From assembly GCA_013204105.1 (NCBI GenBank), contig JABMOM010000020.1, positions 186,001 to 250,000 of the forward strand: a stretch of DNA of 64,000 bases, in the 5' to 3' direction. Made by a program: the position numbers and the translations under genes. Below are positions 34,449-43,386 of the stretch, one piece after another (position 1 is the stretch's first letter; every line of letters begins with the position of its first letter). Below the pieces are notes generated by a model. It was given only the letters and a program-made list of their open reading frames with translations. It was not told the origin of the DNA and ran no database searches. The stretch comes from Flavobacteriales bacterium. GTDB lineage: Bacteria; Bacteroidota; Bacteroidia; Flavobacteriales_G; Salibacteraceae.

Positions 34449-35219
34449 CTAGGGTAAATCTACGTAGGCCTTGATCGCATTGCGATAGAATGCTAAAGCT
34501 TCTTCGGCGGTCAACCCGGTCATTGATACCGCTGCCCCCTTCCAACCATCTCCATACCATTCTCCACTAGGTAATGCTCGGAGCGTATCCGTAGACAACC
34601 CACCGCCGGAATCGTAGCCACTCACATATAGGTAATGATCATCGATCATCCCGTCTGGAATGGCCATGCCAATACCGATGCTACTGATCTTCGGTGTTGG
34701 ATGCTGGATTAACGCACCCGAATCAAAATGATGGGGCCAAATGCGGGGAAGTTCTGCTGTGCCATATTCTAGAAGAATGGCTTTCATTGCGCGGTCGGCT
34801 ATGTTCCTCCTCTCTATTTCGGCGTCCAACGCCTCACCTACAATGCTTGGAAAGGTGAAATGATCATCTAACCTGGGTGAATAACCTAGCTCGTAGTGTA
34901 AATCAAAGGTGTACGGCTTGGAAATGCCGCAAAACTCGCGCTCGTTATCCAGCCATTTAAGAACGTCTAAGTGTCTGGCCCCCGTTAACGGAAAGGAACC
35001 CGACAATCCTGATTCGGGGTGCACTATATCAAGGGCGTACACCTGGTGGTTCAACTCCAAGCGCAAACCTTCACTGTTCAACGGTCTTGTAACCAAGACA
35101 GCTTCATCCGAATTCCACCCCAAGTTGGTGTGGCTATCATCATCCTGTTTTGGAACAAAACTTATGGCAGCTGTGCAGAGGTACTGAGCTGCTCGGTGCA
35201 GCGCTTCGGTTGCGGTCAT
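34449..35219 (-). CDS. Hypothetical protein of 256 residues
   Basis: No family is recognised. There is no signal peptide or membrane helix, so it is a cytoplasmic globular protein. Features are 'RAAQYLCTAAISFVPKQDDDSHTNLGWNSDEA', 'EFCGISKPYTFDLHYELGY', 'RIWPHHFDSGALI' and 'SGYDSGGGLSTDTLRALPSGEWYGDGWKGA'. The His/Asp-rich 'WPHHFD' could bind a metal. It starts 4 bases after the DUF427 gene, so the two are coupled at the end of the dmp gene run. Confidence 0.7.
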   Translation of the reverse strand: MTATEALHRAAQYLCTAAISFVPKQDDDSHTNLGWNSDEAVLVTRPLNSEGLRLELNHQVYALDIVHPESGLSGSFPLTGARHLDVLKWLDNEREFCGISKPYTFDLHYELGYSPRLDDHFTFPSIVGEALDAEIERRNIADRAMKAILLEYGTAELPRIWPHHFDSGALIQHPTPKISSIGIGMAIPDGMIDDHYLYVSGYDSGGGLSTDTLRALPSGEWYGDGWKGAAVSMTGLTAEEALAFYRNAIKAYVDLP

Positions 35220-35223
35220 CGTT

Positions 35224-35505
35224 TTATTTGGTCACTTGAACGCCTTTCCAAAAGGCTACGTAGTTTTCAAAACTTTTTGCCATCGAAGACGCCTCGGGGT
35301 AGTACCAAGCCGCATCTGGGTTTTCACTATCGCCAACTTTTATCGTGTAATAGGAAGCTGTTCCCTTCCAGTTACACACCGTATGCGTTTCTGTCGGAGA
35401 GAAGAACTCCTTCTGTATTGCGTCGTGAGGGAAGTAATGATTCTTATCAATGACGATCGTGTCATCCGACTCCGCGATCACCTCTCCGTTCCAAATTGCT
35501 TTCAT
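35224..35505 (-). CDS. DUF427-family protein
   Basis: 93 residues of the DUF427 type: 'AIWNGEVIAESDDTIVIDKNHYFP', 'ETHTVCNWKGTASYYTI' and 'AAWYYPEASSMAKSFENYVAFWKGV'. A small beta-rich domain with conserved Trp, Lys and Tyr residues; its biochemical role is not established. It lies 43 bases behind dmpH on the same strand and 4 bases before the hypothetical gene. Confidence 0.85.
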   Translation of the reverse strand: MKAIWNGEVIAESDDTIVIDKNHYFPHDAIQKEFFSPTETHTVCNWKGTASYYTIKVGDSENPDAAWYYPEASSMAKSFENYVAFWKGVQVTK

Positions 35506-35548
35506 GATACATTATTTAGGTGTTGGAAGATTGAATAGACACTTCCTT

Positions 35549-36322
35549 TCAATCGCTTACGCTAAAGATCACATCCTGCATTCCTTCTACCTTCGCCACG
35601 ACTTCTATTCCAGGCTTTAGGAATACCGCAGCGGTTGCCGCTCCCGCCATGATTACATGCCCAGCTTTGATCGGTTCATTGTAAGCTGCCGCCAATCGAG
35701 TCGCTGCTTGCAAGGACTTCCAAGGGTCGCCCAAAATATCATGAGAAGAACCCACAGCTACTTCTTCGTTATCGAAAAACAGTTGCATCCTCAAATTGCT
35801 AATGTCTCGAGACGGTTCTTGCCAATCCCCAATGATCAAACCCGTGGAAGAACAATTGTCTGCGACGACATCTTCCAAGGTGAATTTGAAGTTTTCGAAG
35901 CGGGAGTCGATGATCTCAATCGCAGGCGCGATTGCGTCAACGTACTCGTCGAGGTCTTCCAAGGCTATCTCGCCCTTTATATCCTTGGCTATCCTAAAAC
36001 AAATTTCAGGCTCAGCTCTGGGATGGATATACTTGGCCATAGAAGTACTTCCTTGGTTCGGAATATCCATGTCGGCTGTCAACCTTCCCCAAATCATATC
36101 GTGTACCCCCATCTGCTCCATTTTGGCCACAGAGGTAAATCCCATCTTCAATCCAATCAGCGCGAAACCCCTTTCCTTTCTCGGCTCGATGGCCAATCGT
36201 TGAATCTCATATGCGTCCTGAAGATCGTAGGTATAATCTGTTGATAATTGCTTGACAGCTATCGCATTAACGGCTGCTGAGTCAAGTTTTAGTGCAAGTC
36301 TAATTAAATCCATTTTATCCAT
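35549..36322 (-). CDS. dmpH: 4-oxalocrotonate decarboxylase
   Basis: 257 residues of the fumarylacetoacetase-like/hydratase-decarboxylase family. '[29 protein letters not shown]' and '[10 protein letters not shown]' mark the decarboxylase type (DmpH/XylI), while the paralogue at 38351 is of hydratase type. It converts 4-oxalocrotonate to 2-oxopent-4-enoate and CO2 with Mg/Mn. It overlaps the aldolase gene by 8 bases. Assignment between decarboxylase and hydratase rests on sequence flavour and on having one of each, so it could be reversed, but I think it is right. Confidence 0.82.
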   Translation of the reverse strand: MDKMDLIRLALKLDSAAVNAIAVKQLSTDYTYDLQDAYEIQRLAIEPRKERGFALIGLKMGFTSVAKMEQMGVHDMIWGRLTADMDIPNQGSTSMAKYIHPRAEPEICFRIAKDIKGEIALEDLDEYVDAIAPAIEIIDSRFENFKFTLEDVVADNCSSTGLIIGDWQEPSRDISNLRMQLFFDNEEVAVGSSHDILGDPWKSLQAATRLAAAYNEPIKAGHVIMAGAATAAVFLKPGIEVVAKVEGMQDVIFSVSD

Positions 36323-37337
36323 TATTCTCTTTCTCTTTCAGCATATCTAAGGCAACATCCACGATCATGTCTTCTTGCCCTCCCACCATACGGCGGCGAC
36401 CGAGTTCCTCGAGGATGTCTCGGGTATCGATGCCGTATCTTTCAGCGGCTCGTTCTGAATGCAACAAAAAGCTTGAATAGACTCCGGCATAGCCAAGCGA
36501 AAGGGTCTCTCGATCCACTCGTACGGGTCGCGTTTGAATTGGTCTGATCATGTCATCGGCCGCATCCATGAGCTTATACAAGTCGCTGTTGTGGTCCATC
36601 TGCATTCTATTGAGCACGGCAATCAGCACTTCAAGTGGGCAGTTGCCCGCTCCAGCCCCCATTCCAGCGAGGGAAGTATCGAGTCTTGTCGCCCCATGCT
36701 GCATAGCAACAATCGTATTGGCGACACCCAAACCCAAGTTATGGTGGCAGTGCACGCCTAATTCTGTTTTGTCGTCCAGTACATCCTTGAAGGCCTTCAT
36801 ACGGTCTGCGACATCATCCATCAAAAGCGCTCCTGCCGAGTCTGTAACGTACACACAATCTGCCCCGTAACTCTCCATCAATTTGGCTTGCTCTGCTAAT
36901 TTCTTTGGGGTATTCATGTGCGCCATCATGAGGAATCCAGCCACGTCCATGCCGAGTTCTTTAGCAGCCGCAATGTGTTGGGCTGAAATATCCGCCTCGG
37001 TGCAGTGGGTGGCAATCCGCACAGATTCCACCCCTAGCTCTCTTGCTCGCTTAAGATCTTCAATGGTACCAATGCCGGGCAATAGCAACGTGGTCAATTT
37101 AGCATGCTTCAGTTCAGCCGCTATGCCTTCTAGCCAATCCCAGTCCGTACGTGCGCCAAAACCATAGTTAAAACTCGACCCCGCCAATCCATCTCCATGG
37201 GCAATTTCAATCGCATCCACCTTTGCTTCATCCAAAGCAATGGCGATCGCTTTTACTTGCTCCTTGGAATACTGATGACGAATTGCGTGCATGCCATCAC
37301 GCAGTGTTACGTCCTGTATGTACAATTTTCTATTCAT
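36315..37337 (-). CDS. dmpG: 4-hydroxy-2-oxovalerate aldolase
   Basis: 340 residues, TIM-barrel DRE-metallolyase. '[18 protein letters not shown]' (the RDG motif), '[16 protein letters not shown]', '[11 protein letters not shown]' and '[21 protein letters not shown]' provide the metal and catalytic residues. It splits 4-hydroxy-2-oxopentanoate into pyruvate and acetaldehyde and channels the aldehyde to DmpF. dmpF lies upstream on the same strand (68-base gap with a hairpin), and dmpH overlaps downstream. Confidence 0.95.
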   Translation of the reverse strand: MNRKLYIQDVTLRDGMHAIRHQYSKEQVKAIAIALDEAKVDAIEIAHGDGLAGSSFNYGFGARTDWDWLEGIAAELKHAKLTTLLLPGIGTIEDLKRARELGVESVRIATHCTEADISAQHIAAAKELGMDVAGFLMMAHMNTPKKLAEQAKLMESYGADCVYVTDSAGALLMDDVADRMKAFKDVLDDKTELGVHCHHNLGLGVANTIVAMQHGATRLDTSLAGMGAGAGNCPLEVLIAVLNRMQMDHNSDLYKLMDAADDMIRPIQTRPVRVDRETLSLGYAGVYSSFLLHSERAAERYGIDTRDILEELGRRRMVGGQEDMIVDVALDMLKEKENNG

Positions 37338-37364
37338 TTTGCTCTTTCTTGTAACTGGAGAAGA

Positions 37365-37386
37365 GGTCTTTATCTATGCAAAGACC
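37365..37386. other. Hairpin between dmpF and dmpG
   Basis: GGTCTTT-atctatgc-AAAGACC, a perfect 7-bp stem in the 68-base space inside the dmp gene run. It could tune relative expression (processing or partial termination); no T-run follows. Confidence 0.45.
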
Positions 37387-37405
37387 CGTTATCAACCCTT
37401 ATAGA

Positions 37406-38332
37406 TTAAACCTTTTGCAGCTTGGCGAGTCGCTCGCCTGTAGCTTTGGCGGCACTTGTCATGATGTCCAGATTTCCTGCATATGCTGGTAAATAGTGTC
37501 CCGCACCAAGCACCTTAAGAAATACGGATGTTTTCAAGCCACTGACGTGTCCTACACCTTCAATATAGACAGGCTGATCAGCGGGTATCTCTTCAAATTG
37601 AACTTCTTGGTGCAGCTCATACCCCGGGACGTATTTCTGAACTTCTGCTACCATTTCATGGATGCTCTTGCGGATGGCTTCCTTATCGGCAATTTCACTC
37701 AATGTGAACACCGTATCCCTCATCACCAATGGTGGTTCAGCAGGGTTCAAGACAATGATGGCCTTCCCTCGGGTAGCACCGCCAACCTTTTCAATGGCTT
37801 CTGCCGTAGTTTCAGTGAATTCGTCGATGTTGGCGCGCGTTCCTGGACCGGCTGACTTGCTTGAAATCGAGGCTACGATTTCGCCATAATGCACTTTGGC
37901 AACACGCGAAACAGCCGCCACCATTGGAATGGTTGCTTGACCACCACAGGTCACCATGTTCACATTGTCGACGTCAATATTCGCATCGAAATTCACAGGT
38001 GGAACCAAATAGGGACCAACTGCAGCTGGTGTAAGATCGATCATGCGCTTTCCAAAGGGTCTGATCTTCCCATAGTTGTATAAATGCGCCTTTGCCGAAG
38101 TTGCGTCAAACACCATTTCGATTTCCTCGAATTGCGGCATAGCTATGAGGCCATCCACGCCTTCATGTGTAGTGGCAATTCCCATTCTCTGTGCCCGAGC
38201 CAATCCATCCGAATCAGGATCGATCCCGACCATTACCGACATCTCTAGGATATCTGAGGTGCGAATGATCTTAATCATGAGATCGGTGCCAATGTTTCCT
38301 GATCCGATGATCGCGACTTTAGTCTTATTCAT
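37406..38332 (-). CDS. dmpF: Acetaldehyde dehydrogenase (acylating)
   Basis: 308 residues. The Rossmann motif '[18 protein letters not shown]' is at the start, the catalytic Cys is in '[20 protein letters not shown]', and '[21 protein letters not shown]' follows. It oxidises acetaldehyde with NAD+ and CoA to acetyl-CoA and forms a complex with DmpG. It lies 18 bases behind the hydratase gene, so one operon is likely. Confidence 0.95.
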   Translation of the reverse strand: MNKTKVAIIGSGNIGTDLMIKIIRTSDILEMSVMVGIDPDSDGLARAQRMGIATTHEGVDGLIAMPQFEEIEMVFDATSAKAHLYNYGKIRPFGKRMIDLTPAAVGPYLVPPVNFDANIDVDNVNMVTCGGQATIPMVAAVSRVAKVHYGEIVASISSKSAGPGTRANIDEFTETTAEAIEKVGGATRGKAIIVLNPAEPPLVMRDTVFTLSEIADKEAIRKSIHEMVAEVQKYVPGYELHQEVQFEEIPADQPVYIEGVGHVSGLKTSVFLKVLGAGHYLPAYAGNLDIMTSAAKATGERLAKLQKV

Positions 38333-38350
38333 ATAAGCTTGCTTGAGTAG

Positions 38351-39145
38351 TTATTCAGCCGTTCCGAAAGATACACTTACAGAACCTAAGCCTTCAATGT
38401 TTCCAATGAAGGAGTCTCCTGGGTTTACAGGCACCATCGGCCCAAGAGCTCCGGCCAAAATGATGTAGCCTTCTTTCAAAGGTGTTCCGAGCTCTGCCAT
38501 GGTTTGGGCCAGCCATAAGGCAGCATTCAGCGGATCACCCATACAGGCAGAGCCTCGACCTTGCGACACAACTTCGCCTGCGCGTGTCATTTCCATTTTA
38601 CAATTCACAAGATCCACCGATGCCCAATTCGCTACTTCATCCCCAATCACAAAATGACTGGCAGAAGCGTTGTCCGCAATCGTGTCGGTAATCCTTATGT
38701 CCCAGTTTTCCACTCGACTTCCAACGATTTCAATCGATGCTACCGCCGCAGATATCGCATCTTTCAGCACGTCCAAAGTGATTTCGCCTTGTGGAAGGTC
38801 TTTCCCTAAGATGAAGCCAACTTCCATTTCAGCTTTCGGTTGAGATAGCTCGCTCCATTTTACTGGATGGTCTTGAGACACCCTCATGGCATTGGTGAGC
38901 ACACCATAATCGGGTTGACCAACCCCGAGTTGCCGCTGTACAGCCTCTGAAGTCAATCCAATCTTCACACCGACGATGGACTCACCTCTCGCGCGTTTTC
39001 GCTGCGTGTTGATGTTCTGTACCGCATAAGCAGCACTCAAATCATCACTTCCAATCAATTCTCTTACTGGAGGGCACGTCTTACCTTGAGTAAGGCAGTC
39101 CCATAAAAGGTCTGCGGCCTGTTGAATGTTCACTGTTTCATCCAT
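38351..39145 (-). CDS. dmpE: 2-oxopent-4-enoate hydratase
   Basis: About 264 residues from the ATG at 39145 (the track used an upstream TTG). 'GVKIGLTSEAVQRQLGVGQPDYGVL', 'QPKAEMEVGFILGKDL' and 'GSRVENWDIRITDTIADNASASHFVIGD' are typical of the MhpD/DmpE hydratase. It adds water to 2-oxopent-4-enoate to give 4-hydroxy-2-oxopentanoate, the substrate of DmpG. It starts 49 bases behind egtD on the same strand. Confidence 0.85.
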   Translation of the reverse strand: MDETVNIQQAADLLWDCLTQGKTCPPVRELIGSDDLSAAYAVQNINTQRKRARGESIVGVKIGLTSEAVQRQLGVGQPDYGVLTNAMRVSQDHPVKWSELSQPKAEMEVGFILGKDLPQGEITLDVLKDAISAAVASIEIVGSRVENWDIRITDTIADNASASHFVIGDEVANWASVDLVNCKMEMTRAGEVVSQGRGSACMGDPLNAALWLAQTMAELGTPLKEGYIILAGALGPMVPVNPGDSFIGNIEGLGSVSVSFGTAE

Positions 39146-39194
39146 GGCTGCAAAGGAACTCAAAGCAGTGGATACGACCTAAAAAACCGTGCAA

Positions 39195-40139
39195 TTATCG
39201 CTTGCGATACACGGCATCGCAAAACAAATGTTCGCCGTCAAAGAAGCGATCTGTCAATTCCAATGAAGTGTCTCGGGTAATCACTTCCAGCGCAGTGTCA
39301 TCGTACTTTCTAGAAATTTCCGTAAAAAGCTTCTCCCCTTTAGAAAACTTGTAGTAACCATTAATCGCTGAGATCGTAACCTGCTGATCTTTTGTGGAGC
39401 GCAAATAACTATATGCTATCCCTTCTTCCTCATTGTACACTGGGGCGTGCTCGAAGTTCCGTAAATCAAAGTCACCGCCGAGTTCCCTATTGATACGCTG
39501 CAGCACATTCAAATTGAATGCCGCGGTAACCCCTGCACTGTCGTTGTACGCAGGCAGCACTATCTCTTTGGCTTTTTTCAGATCCACACCTAGTAGCAAG
39601 GTGTCTCCGCTTTGCATGGTGGCAGATAAACGCTTTAAAAATTCATTGGCGCGCTCATCGAGCAGGTTGCCAATATTAGATCCCATAAACAGAATTGCCT
39701 TGGGTCGATCAGACTTGAGGTGCTCGAGTGCATGAAAGTACTCGCCTTCAATAGGATCGACTTGCACGTTGGGAAACTCAAACGACACAGCGCCTTGTAA
39801 CTTATTAACAGCATTTGAGGAAATATCAATCGGTCGATAAGTATACTTTTTAGGGTCCAATTCTCGCAAGAAATGAAATGTTTTTTGGCCGTCACCAGCA
39901 CCTAATTCGAAGAGGTCGAATGTTTCAAAATCTCCGGTCAACGATTGAGCCAATTGAGCGGTCTGCGTTTTGAATATTTCCTCTTCTGCCCTTGTCAAAT
40001 AGTATTCTGGCAATTGCATGATCTGGACGAAAAGCTCATCGCCTTGTTGATCATAGAACCACTTGGATGAAATCCGTTTAGGCTCCTCGCCCAATCCTTC
40101 CTTTAACTCCTGCTTAAACAAGCTCTGGTAGTCACTCAT
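39195..40139 (-). CDS. egtD: L-histidine N-alpha-methyltransferase EgtD
   Basis: About 314 residues from the ATG at 40139. 'SSKWFYDQQGDELFVQIMQLPEYYLTRAE' and the SAM-binding 'FDLFELGAGDGQKTFHFLREL' match EgtD (DUF2260/Methyltransf_33). 'ILFMGSNIGNLLDERANEFLKRL' and 'LLGVDLKKA' follow. It trimethylates histidine to hercynine, the first step of ergothioneine synthesis. The ATG lies inside the end of egtB (8-base overlap), which implies coupling. The longer track start would run into egtB. Confidence 0.93.
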   Translation of the reverse strand: MSDYQSLFKQELKEGLGEEPKRISSKWFYDQQGDELFVQIMQLPEYYLTRAEEEIFKTQTAQLAQSLTGDFETFDLFELGAGDGQKTFHFLRELDPKKYTYRPIDISSNAVNKLQGAVSFEFPNVQVDPIEGEYFHALEHLKSDRPKAILFMGSNIGNLLDERANEFLKRLSATMQSGDTLLLGVDLKKAKEIVLPAYNDSAGVTAAFNLNVLQRINRELGGDFDLRNFEHAPVYNEEEGIAYSYLRSTKDQQVTISAINGYYKFSKGEKLFTEISRKYDDTALEVITRDTSLELTDRFFDGEHLFCDAVYRKR

Positions 40140-41292
40140 GTTTCGCCAATCTAATGCCCGAAAACTGCCACTGCATATTCGGGTGAAAAAAGTTTCTGTA
40201 TGTTTTTCTGGAATGCCCTTTGGCTGTGGCCATACTAGCACCTCTCAGCACCATTTGGTTCATCATGAATTTACCATTGTATTCACCTACAGCGCCTTCG
40301 GGTCGTTGAAACCCGGGGTAAGCCAAATAAGCACTATTAGTGTGCTCCCAGCGCTCTCCCCATTCAAAATGATCACTTGCCGACTCCCATTCAGTTTCCG
40401 TCGGTAGACGGAGTCCCTTCCACTCCGCAAACGCAGCTGCCTCATAATGGCTCACGTGACAAACGGCTTGGGCTGGATCCATGGGATGTAGACCATCCAA
40501 TCTGTACTCCATCCATTGGCCGTCAATAAGGTGCCAATGCAAAGGCGCCTTGACACCGCTACTCGCCAACCAAGCCCAGCCTTCATCGAGCCACAATTCG
40601 TGACGCACGTAGCCGTCGTCCATTAAAAACTCAAGAAAAGCTTCGTTACTTACCAAGCCGTCTTGGATGGCGTACGACTGTAGGTACACCTTGTGGCGTT
40701 TGAATTCATTGTCGTAGCCAAACCCCACCCCATCGTGGCCTATATCATAAAGACCTGCGGGAAAGGACATCCAGTCATTTGAGTGCTTCTTGGTTGCTTC
40801 CAATCTCACACGTTCTGCATATGCCGGAAACAAGGGGTTATTCCCTAGGATGTACTTAAGGTCTGTCCAAAGCAATTCCTGATGCTGTTGTTCATGATTC
40901 AAGCCAATGGCAAGTAAGCTTGCTAGGTCCTTATTGTTCAACGCATCCAAGGAGGATATCAATTCGACCATTGCCTCGTCGACGTAGTGGCGGTAGTCAA
41001 ATACTTCAGCTAAAACAGGTCTAGACATGGCCCCGCGTTGATCTCGCTGCGTTCGATCGCCAAGGGTGTTGTAGTAGCTGTTAAACAGGTATCCAAAGCG
41101 AGCATCAAAAGGCTTGTAATCCTGATTAAATGCGCTAAGCAAAAATGTCTCGAAGAACCAGGTCGTATGGCCAAGATGCCACTTCGGTGGGCTCACGAAT
41201 GCGGCGGGTTGAGGGATGTAATCTTCCACCTTCAGCGGAGCACAAATCTCTTCCGTTTTGGACCGAATAGCTATGTAGTCAGCTTGATTCAT
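40132..41292 (-). CDS. egtB: Ergothioneine biosynthesis protein EgtB
   Basis: 386 residues. An N-terminal DinB-like helical domain holds the iron ligands ('PPKWHLGHTTWFFETF' near 40 and 'NHEQQHQELLWTD' near 133). A C-terminal formylglycine-generating-enzyme-like domain has 'LRLPTETEWESASD' and 'VLRGASMATAKGHSRKTYRNFF'. It joins hercynine to a sulfur donor (gamma-Glu-Cys or Cys) with oxygen and iron. Length and fold fit EgtB rather than the three-domain OvoA. EgtE, the C-S lyase, is not in the window. It is the first gene of the run egtB-egtD-dmpE-F-G-H. Confidence 0.93.
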   Translation of the reverse strand: MNQADYIAIRSKTEEICAPLKVEDYIPQPAAFVSPPKWHLGHTTWFFETFLLSAFNQDYKPFDARFGYLFNSYYNTLGDRTQRDQRGAMSRPVLAEVFDYRHYVDEAMVELISSLDALNNKDLASLLAIGLNHEQQHQELLWTDLKYILGNNPLFPAYAERVRLEATKKHSNDWMSFPAGLYDIGHDGVGFGYDNEFKRHKVYLQSYAIQDGLVSNEAFLEFLMDDGYVRHELWLDEGWAWLASSGVKAPLHWHLIDGQWMEYRLDGLHPMDPAQAVCHVSHYEAAAFAEWKGLRLPTETEWESASDHFEWGERWEHTNSAYLAYPGFQRPEGAVGEYNGKFMMNQMVLRGASMATAKGHSRKTYRNFFHPNMQWQFSGIRLAKHE

Positions 41293-41341
41293 GTTGTACG
41301 TAGAAGAACGTCCTTCCTCTTCCTTTCAAGCATTTTCATTT

Positions 41342-42505
41342 TTAATCATGCTCGATTCCTAAGCTACTAAGATCCACACCAGCTAGGGCCGCATGTTCAT
41401 CTATCAAAGCCTTCTTATAGGCCAGGAGGCTGCCCAGATCGCCCAGCGCTAGTTCCCGCATGAGACGGTTCCCCATGATATATACCGCAGCATGCTCTCC
41501 TATCACATTTTTAAGCGATTGCTGAATGGGTTTGAGGCAGGAATCAATCGTTTCCTCCTCCAGCTTCTTCTTTGTTCTCGCCGCCCTAAGTTCTTCTTTC
41601 GATTGTCTAGGAAATGCGGGGTCGCTGAGGCTCAATCCATCGTCTAAGGCCTCTTGGCGCAGTTGTTTCACCTGACTCAATAATTGAGTTTTAAATGCTT
41701 CCGTATTCAATGATCGAAGCGGCCTAGCCTTCTGATGAAAAGATCGAATCGTGGATTCATCCTGGGCTAATTCCAACAAATAATCCTTGTCGAGCACCTG
41801 GTAAGCAGGCCGTTTATTACGCTTGGCTAGGTCTTCTCTCATCTCCATCAAACCCTTCAGGACCTGCCATTCAACTTGTGTGAATCCATTGCTATCCTTG
41901 GCCTTCAAATGGGAGAGCGCATCCTGTTCCGTTGATTCCACATTTTCCAATTGGCGCCTTTCCTCTTCAACCCAATCCAGCATGTTTCGCTCCATCAATG
42001 TCTTCTCAAGTGCATCCTTCAACTCAAAGAGGTATGCCACGTCTTCTGCAGCATAATTCAACTGTGTTTCGCTGAGCGGACGCTTCACCCAGTTGCTCTT
42101 CTGAGAGCCTTTACTTGTCGTAATTCCTAGGATCCGTTCGATTGCGTTGACCAAGGATATTTGAGAATGATCCAAGAGTTTGGAAGCAATGCTGACATCG
42201 TAAATGTTACGGACTGAGCAGCCCATGGAATGGAACAGACGAAGGTCTTCTCCCAATTCAAAACCTACCTTCTGAATCTTCGCATCCTCGATCAGGGGAA
42301 AGAATGAACGGATTTCGACCCCTTTCGCAAGCGGATCAATGATGTAGCAAACCGCACCATCGTAAACCTGCATGAGGCACATCGTAAATCCATATTGAAA
42401 ACGATTCTTGTCGAATTCTAGGTCTATGGCGAAACGTTCCTTGAGCGTGAGATAATCAATGAGCTTTTGCAGCTCTTCTTGCTTATCGATGTATCGGATT
42501 TTCAT
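41342..42505 (-). CDS. rnd: Ribonuclease D
   Basis: 387 residues. The DEDD exonuclease domain covers about 1-180: 'FAIDLEFDKNRFQYGFTMCLMQVYDG' (DxE), 'KVGFELGEDLRLFHSMG' and the DEDDy-type Tyr in 'ETQLNYAAEDVAYLFEL'. One HRDC domain follows near 215-290 ('WQVLKGLMEMREDLAKRNKRPAYQVLDKDYLLELA'). It trims RNA 3' ends, such as tRNA precursors. It is divergent from the neighbouring exported-protein gene. Confidence 0.93.
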   Translation of the reverse strand: MKIRYIDKQEELQKLIDYLTLKERFAIDLEFDKNRFQYGFTMCLMQVYDGAVCYIIDPLAKGVEIRSFFPLIEDAKIQKVGFELGEDLRLFHSMGCSVRNIYDVSIASKLLDHSQISLVNAIERILGITTSKGSQKSNWVKRPLSETQLNYAAEDVAYLFELKDALEKTLMERNMLDWVEEERRQLENVESTEQDALSHLKAKDSNGFTQVEWQVLKGLMEMREDLAKRNKRPAYQVLDKDYLLELAQDESTIRSFHQKARPLRSLNTEAFKTQLLSQVKQLRQEALDDGLSLSDPAFPRQSKEELRAARTKKKLEEETIDSCLKPIQQSLKNVIGEHAAVYIMGNRLMRELALGDLGSLLAYKKALIDEHAALAGVDLSSLGIEHD

Positions 42506-42653
42506 CGGTCGGCAATATAGGCGTTTCTACTTGCTTTCTCGATCATAAATGAATGCGCTATTGCTTCTTGAAGGGTGCAACGGGACTCGGAAAATGAGAC
42601 TTTCTTATCAACTTTTCCACCAGTCTGATTACTTTCGAGCTGAATTCAGCATC

Positions 42654-43352
42654 GTGAGGAGAAAACTTGTGTACGCATCGGCAGTTTTGCTTGTGATGAC
42701 TTCTGTCGTCACCACCTCTTATGCCCAGTCCGACGTAGCGCTTCTAACGCTGCACGAACAGGCTTCGGAACAAGTTGCTCCCCCAACGAAAATTGATTTC
42801 GAAGCCCACAGAGTAGGCGCAGACGTAGAACTGAAATGGGTGGTTTCAGGTTTTATAAAGTACTTCTCCCTTGAAAGAAGTCTGGATCGAACGGAATGGG
42901 AACCCGTCCTGCATATGACCGGTTCCAACCAAACCTACCACAAAACGGAGTATTTCGACATCGATTACAATGTCCCTTCCTCGAAGCTATTCTACCGGGT
43001 TAACCACGTATTGTACAGTGGTGAGAGCACCACTTCCAATGTCTTCTACGTCCCCCCTTACGACGACCTAACAAGCTTTGAGGAACGAATGATCAAAACG
43101 ATCTCTGACCCCATTCAGGAAGGGATGCGCATCAGCCTCTCTTTCGTGAATTTTGAAGCGGAAGATCTCTTATTGGTCATGAGGGATCAATGTGGCATTG
43201 AGTTTTACGCTAAGGTGAAGTACATCAAGGAGGAACAAACCTATATGGTTACCGATGTCAGTGGAGACATCCCCTCAGGTCAATACCTGATTACGGCCTC
43301 AAGCAAGAAGCACGTCTACAGTTCAAAGCTGCGCATCGAACTAACGGATTGA
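42654..43352 (+). CDS. Exported Ig-like/T9SS-tail-like protein
   Basis: About 232 residues from a GTG at 42654, chosen because 'VRRKLVYASAVLLVMTSVVTTSYA' then forms a normal signal peptide and TACTTTCG at 42630-42637 looks like a promoter box; the track's ATG at 42549 or an ATG at 42594 are alternatives. 'IDFEAHRVGADVELKWVVSGFIKYFSLERSLDRTEWEPV' is the fibronectin-like fold seen in many T9SS cargo proteins. The last 85 residues ('LLLVMRDQCGIEFYAKVKY', 'DIPSGQYLITASSKKHV') resemble a sorting tail. Secretion is likely; function is unknown. Confidence 0.65.
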   Translation: MRRKLVYASAVLLVMTSVVTTSYAQSDVALLTLHEQASEQVAPPTKIDFEAHRVGADVELKWVVSGFIKYFSLERSLDRTEWEPVLHMTGSNQTYHKTEYFDIDYNVPSSKLFYRVNHVLYSGESTTSNVFYVPPYDDLTSFEERMIKTISDPIQEGMRISLSFVNFEAEDLLLVMRDQCGIEFYAKVKYIKEEQTYMVTDVSGDIPSGQYLITASSKKHVYSSKLRIELTD

Positions 43353-43386
43353 ACACCCGAAGAAGATCCCTAAAATACAAGGTGGG

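Noticed and set aside
35657-36244. 195-residue plus ORF opposite dmpH
   Set aside because: Antisense shadow of dmpH without family features.
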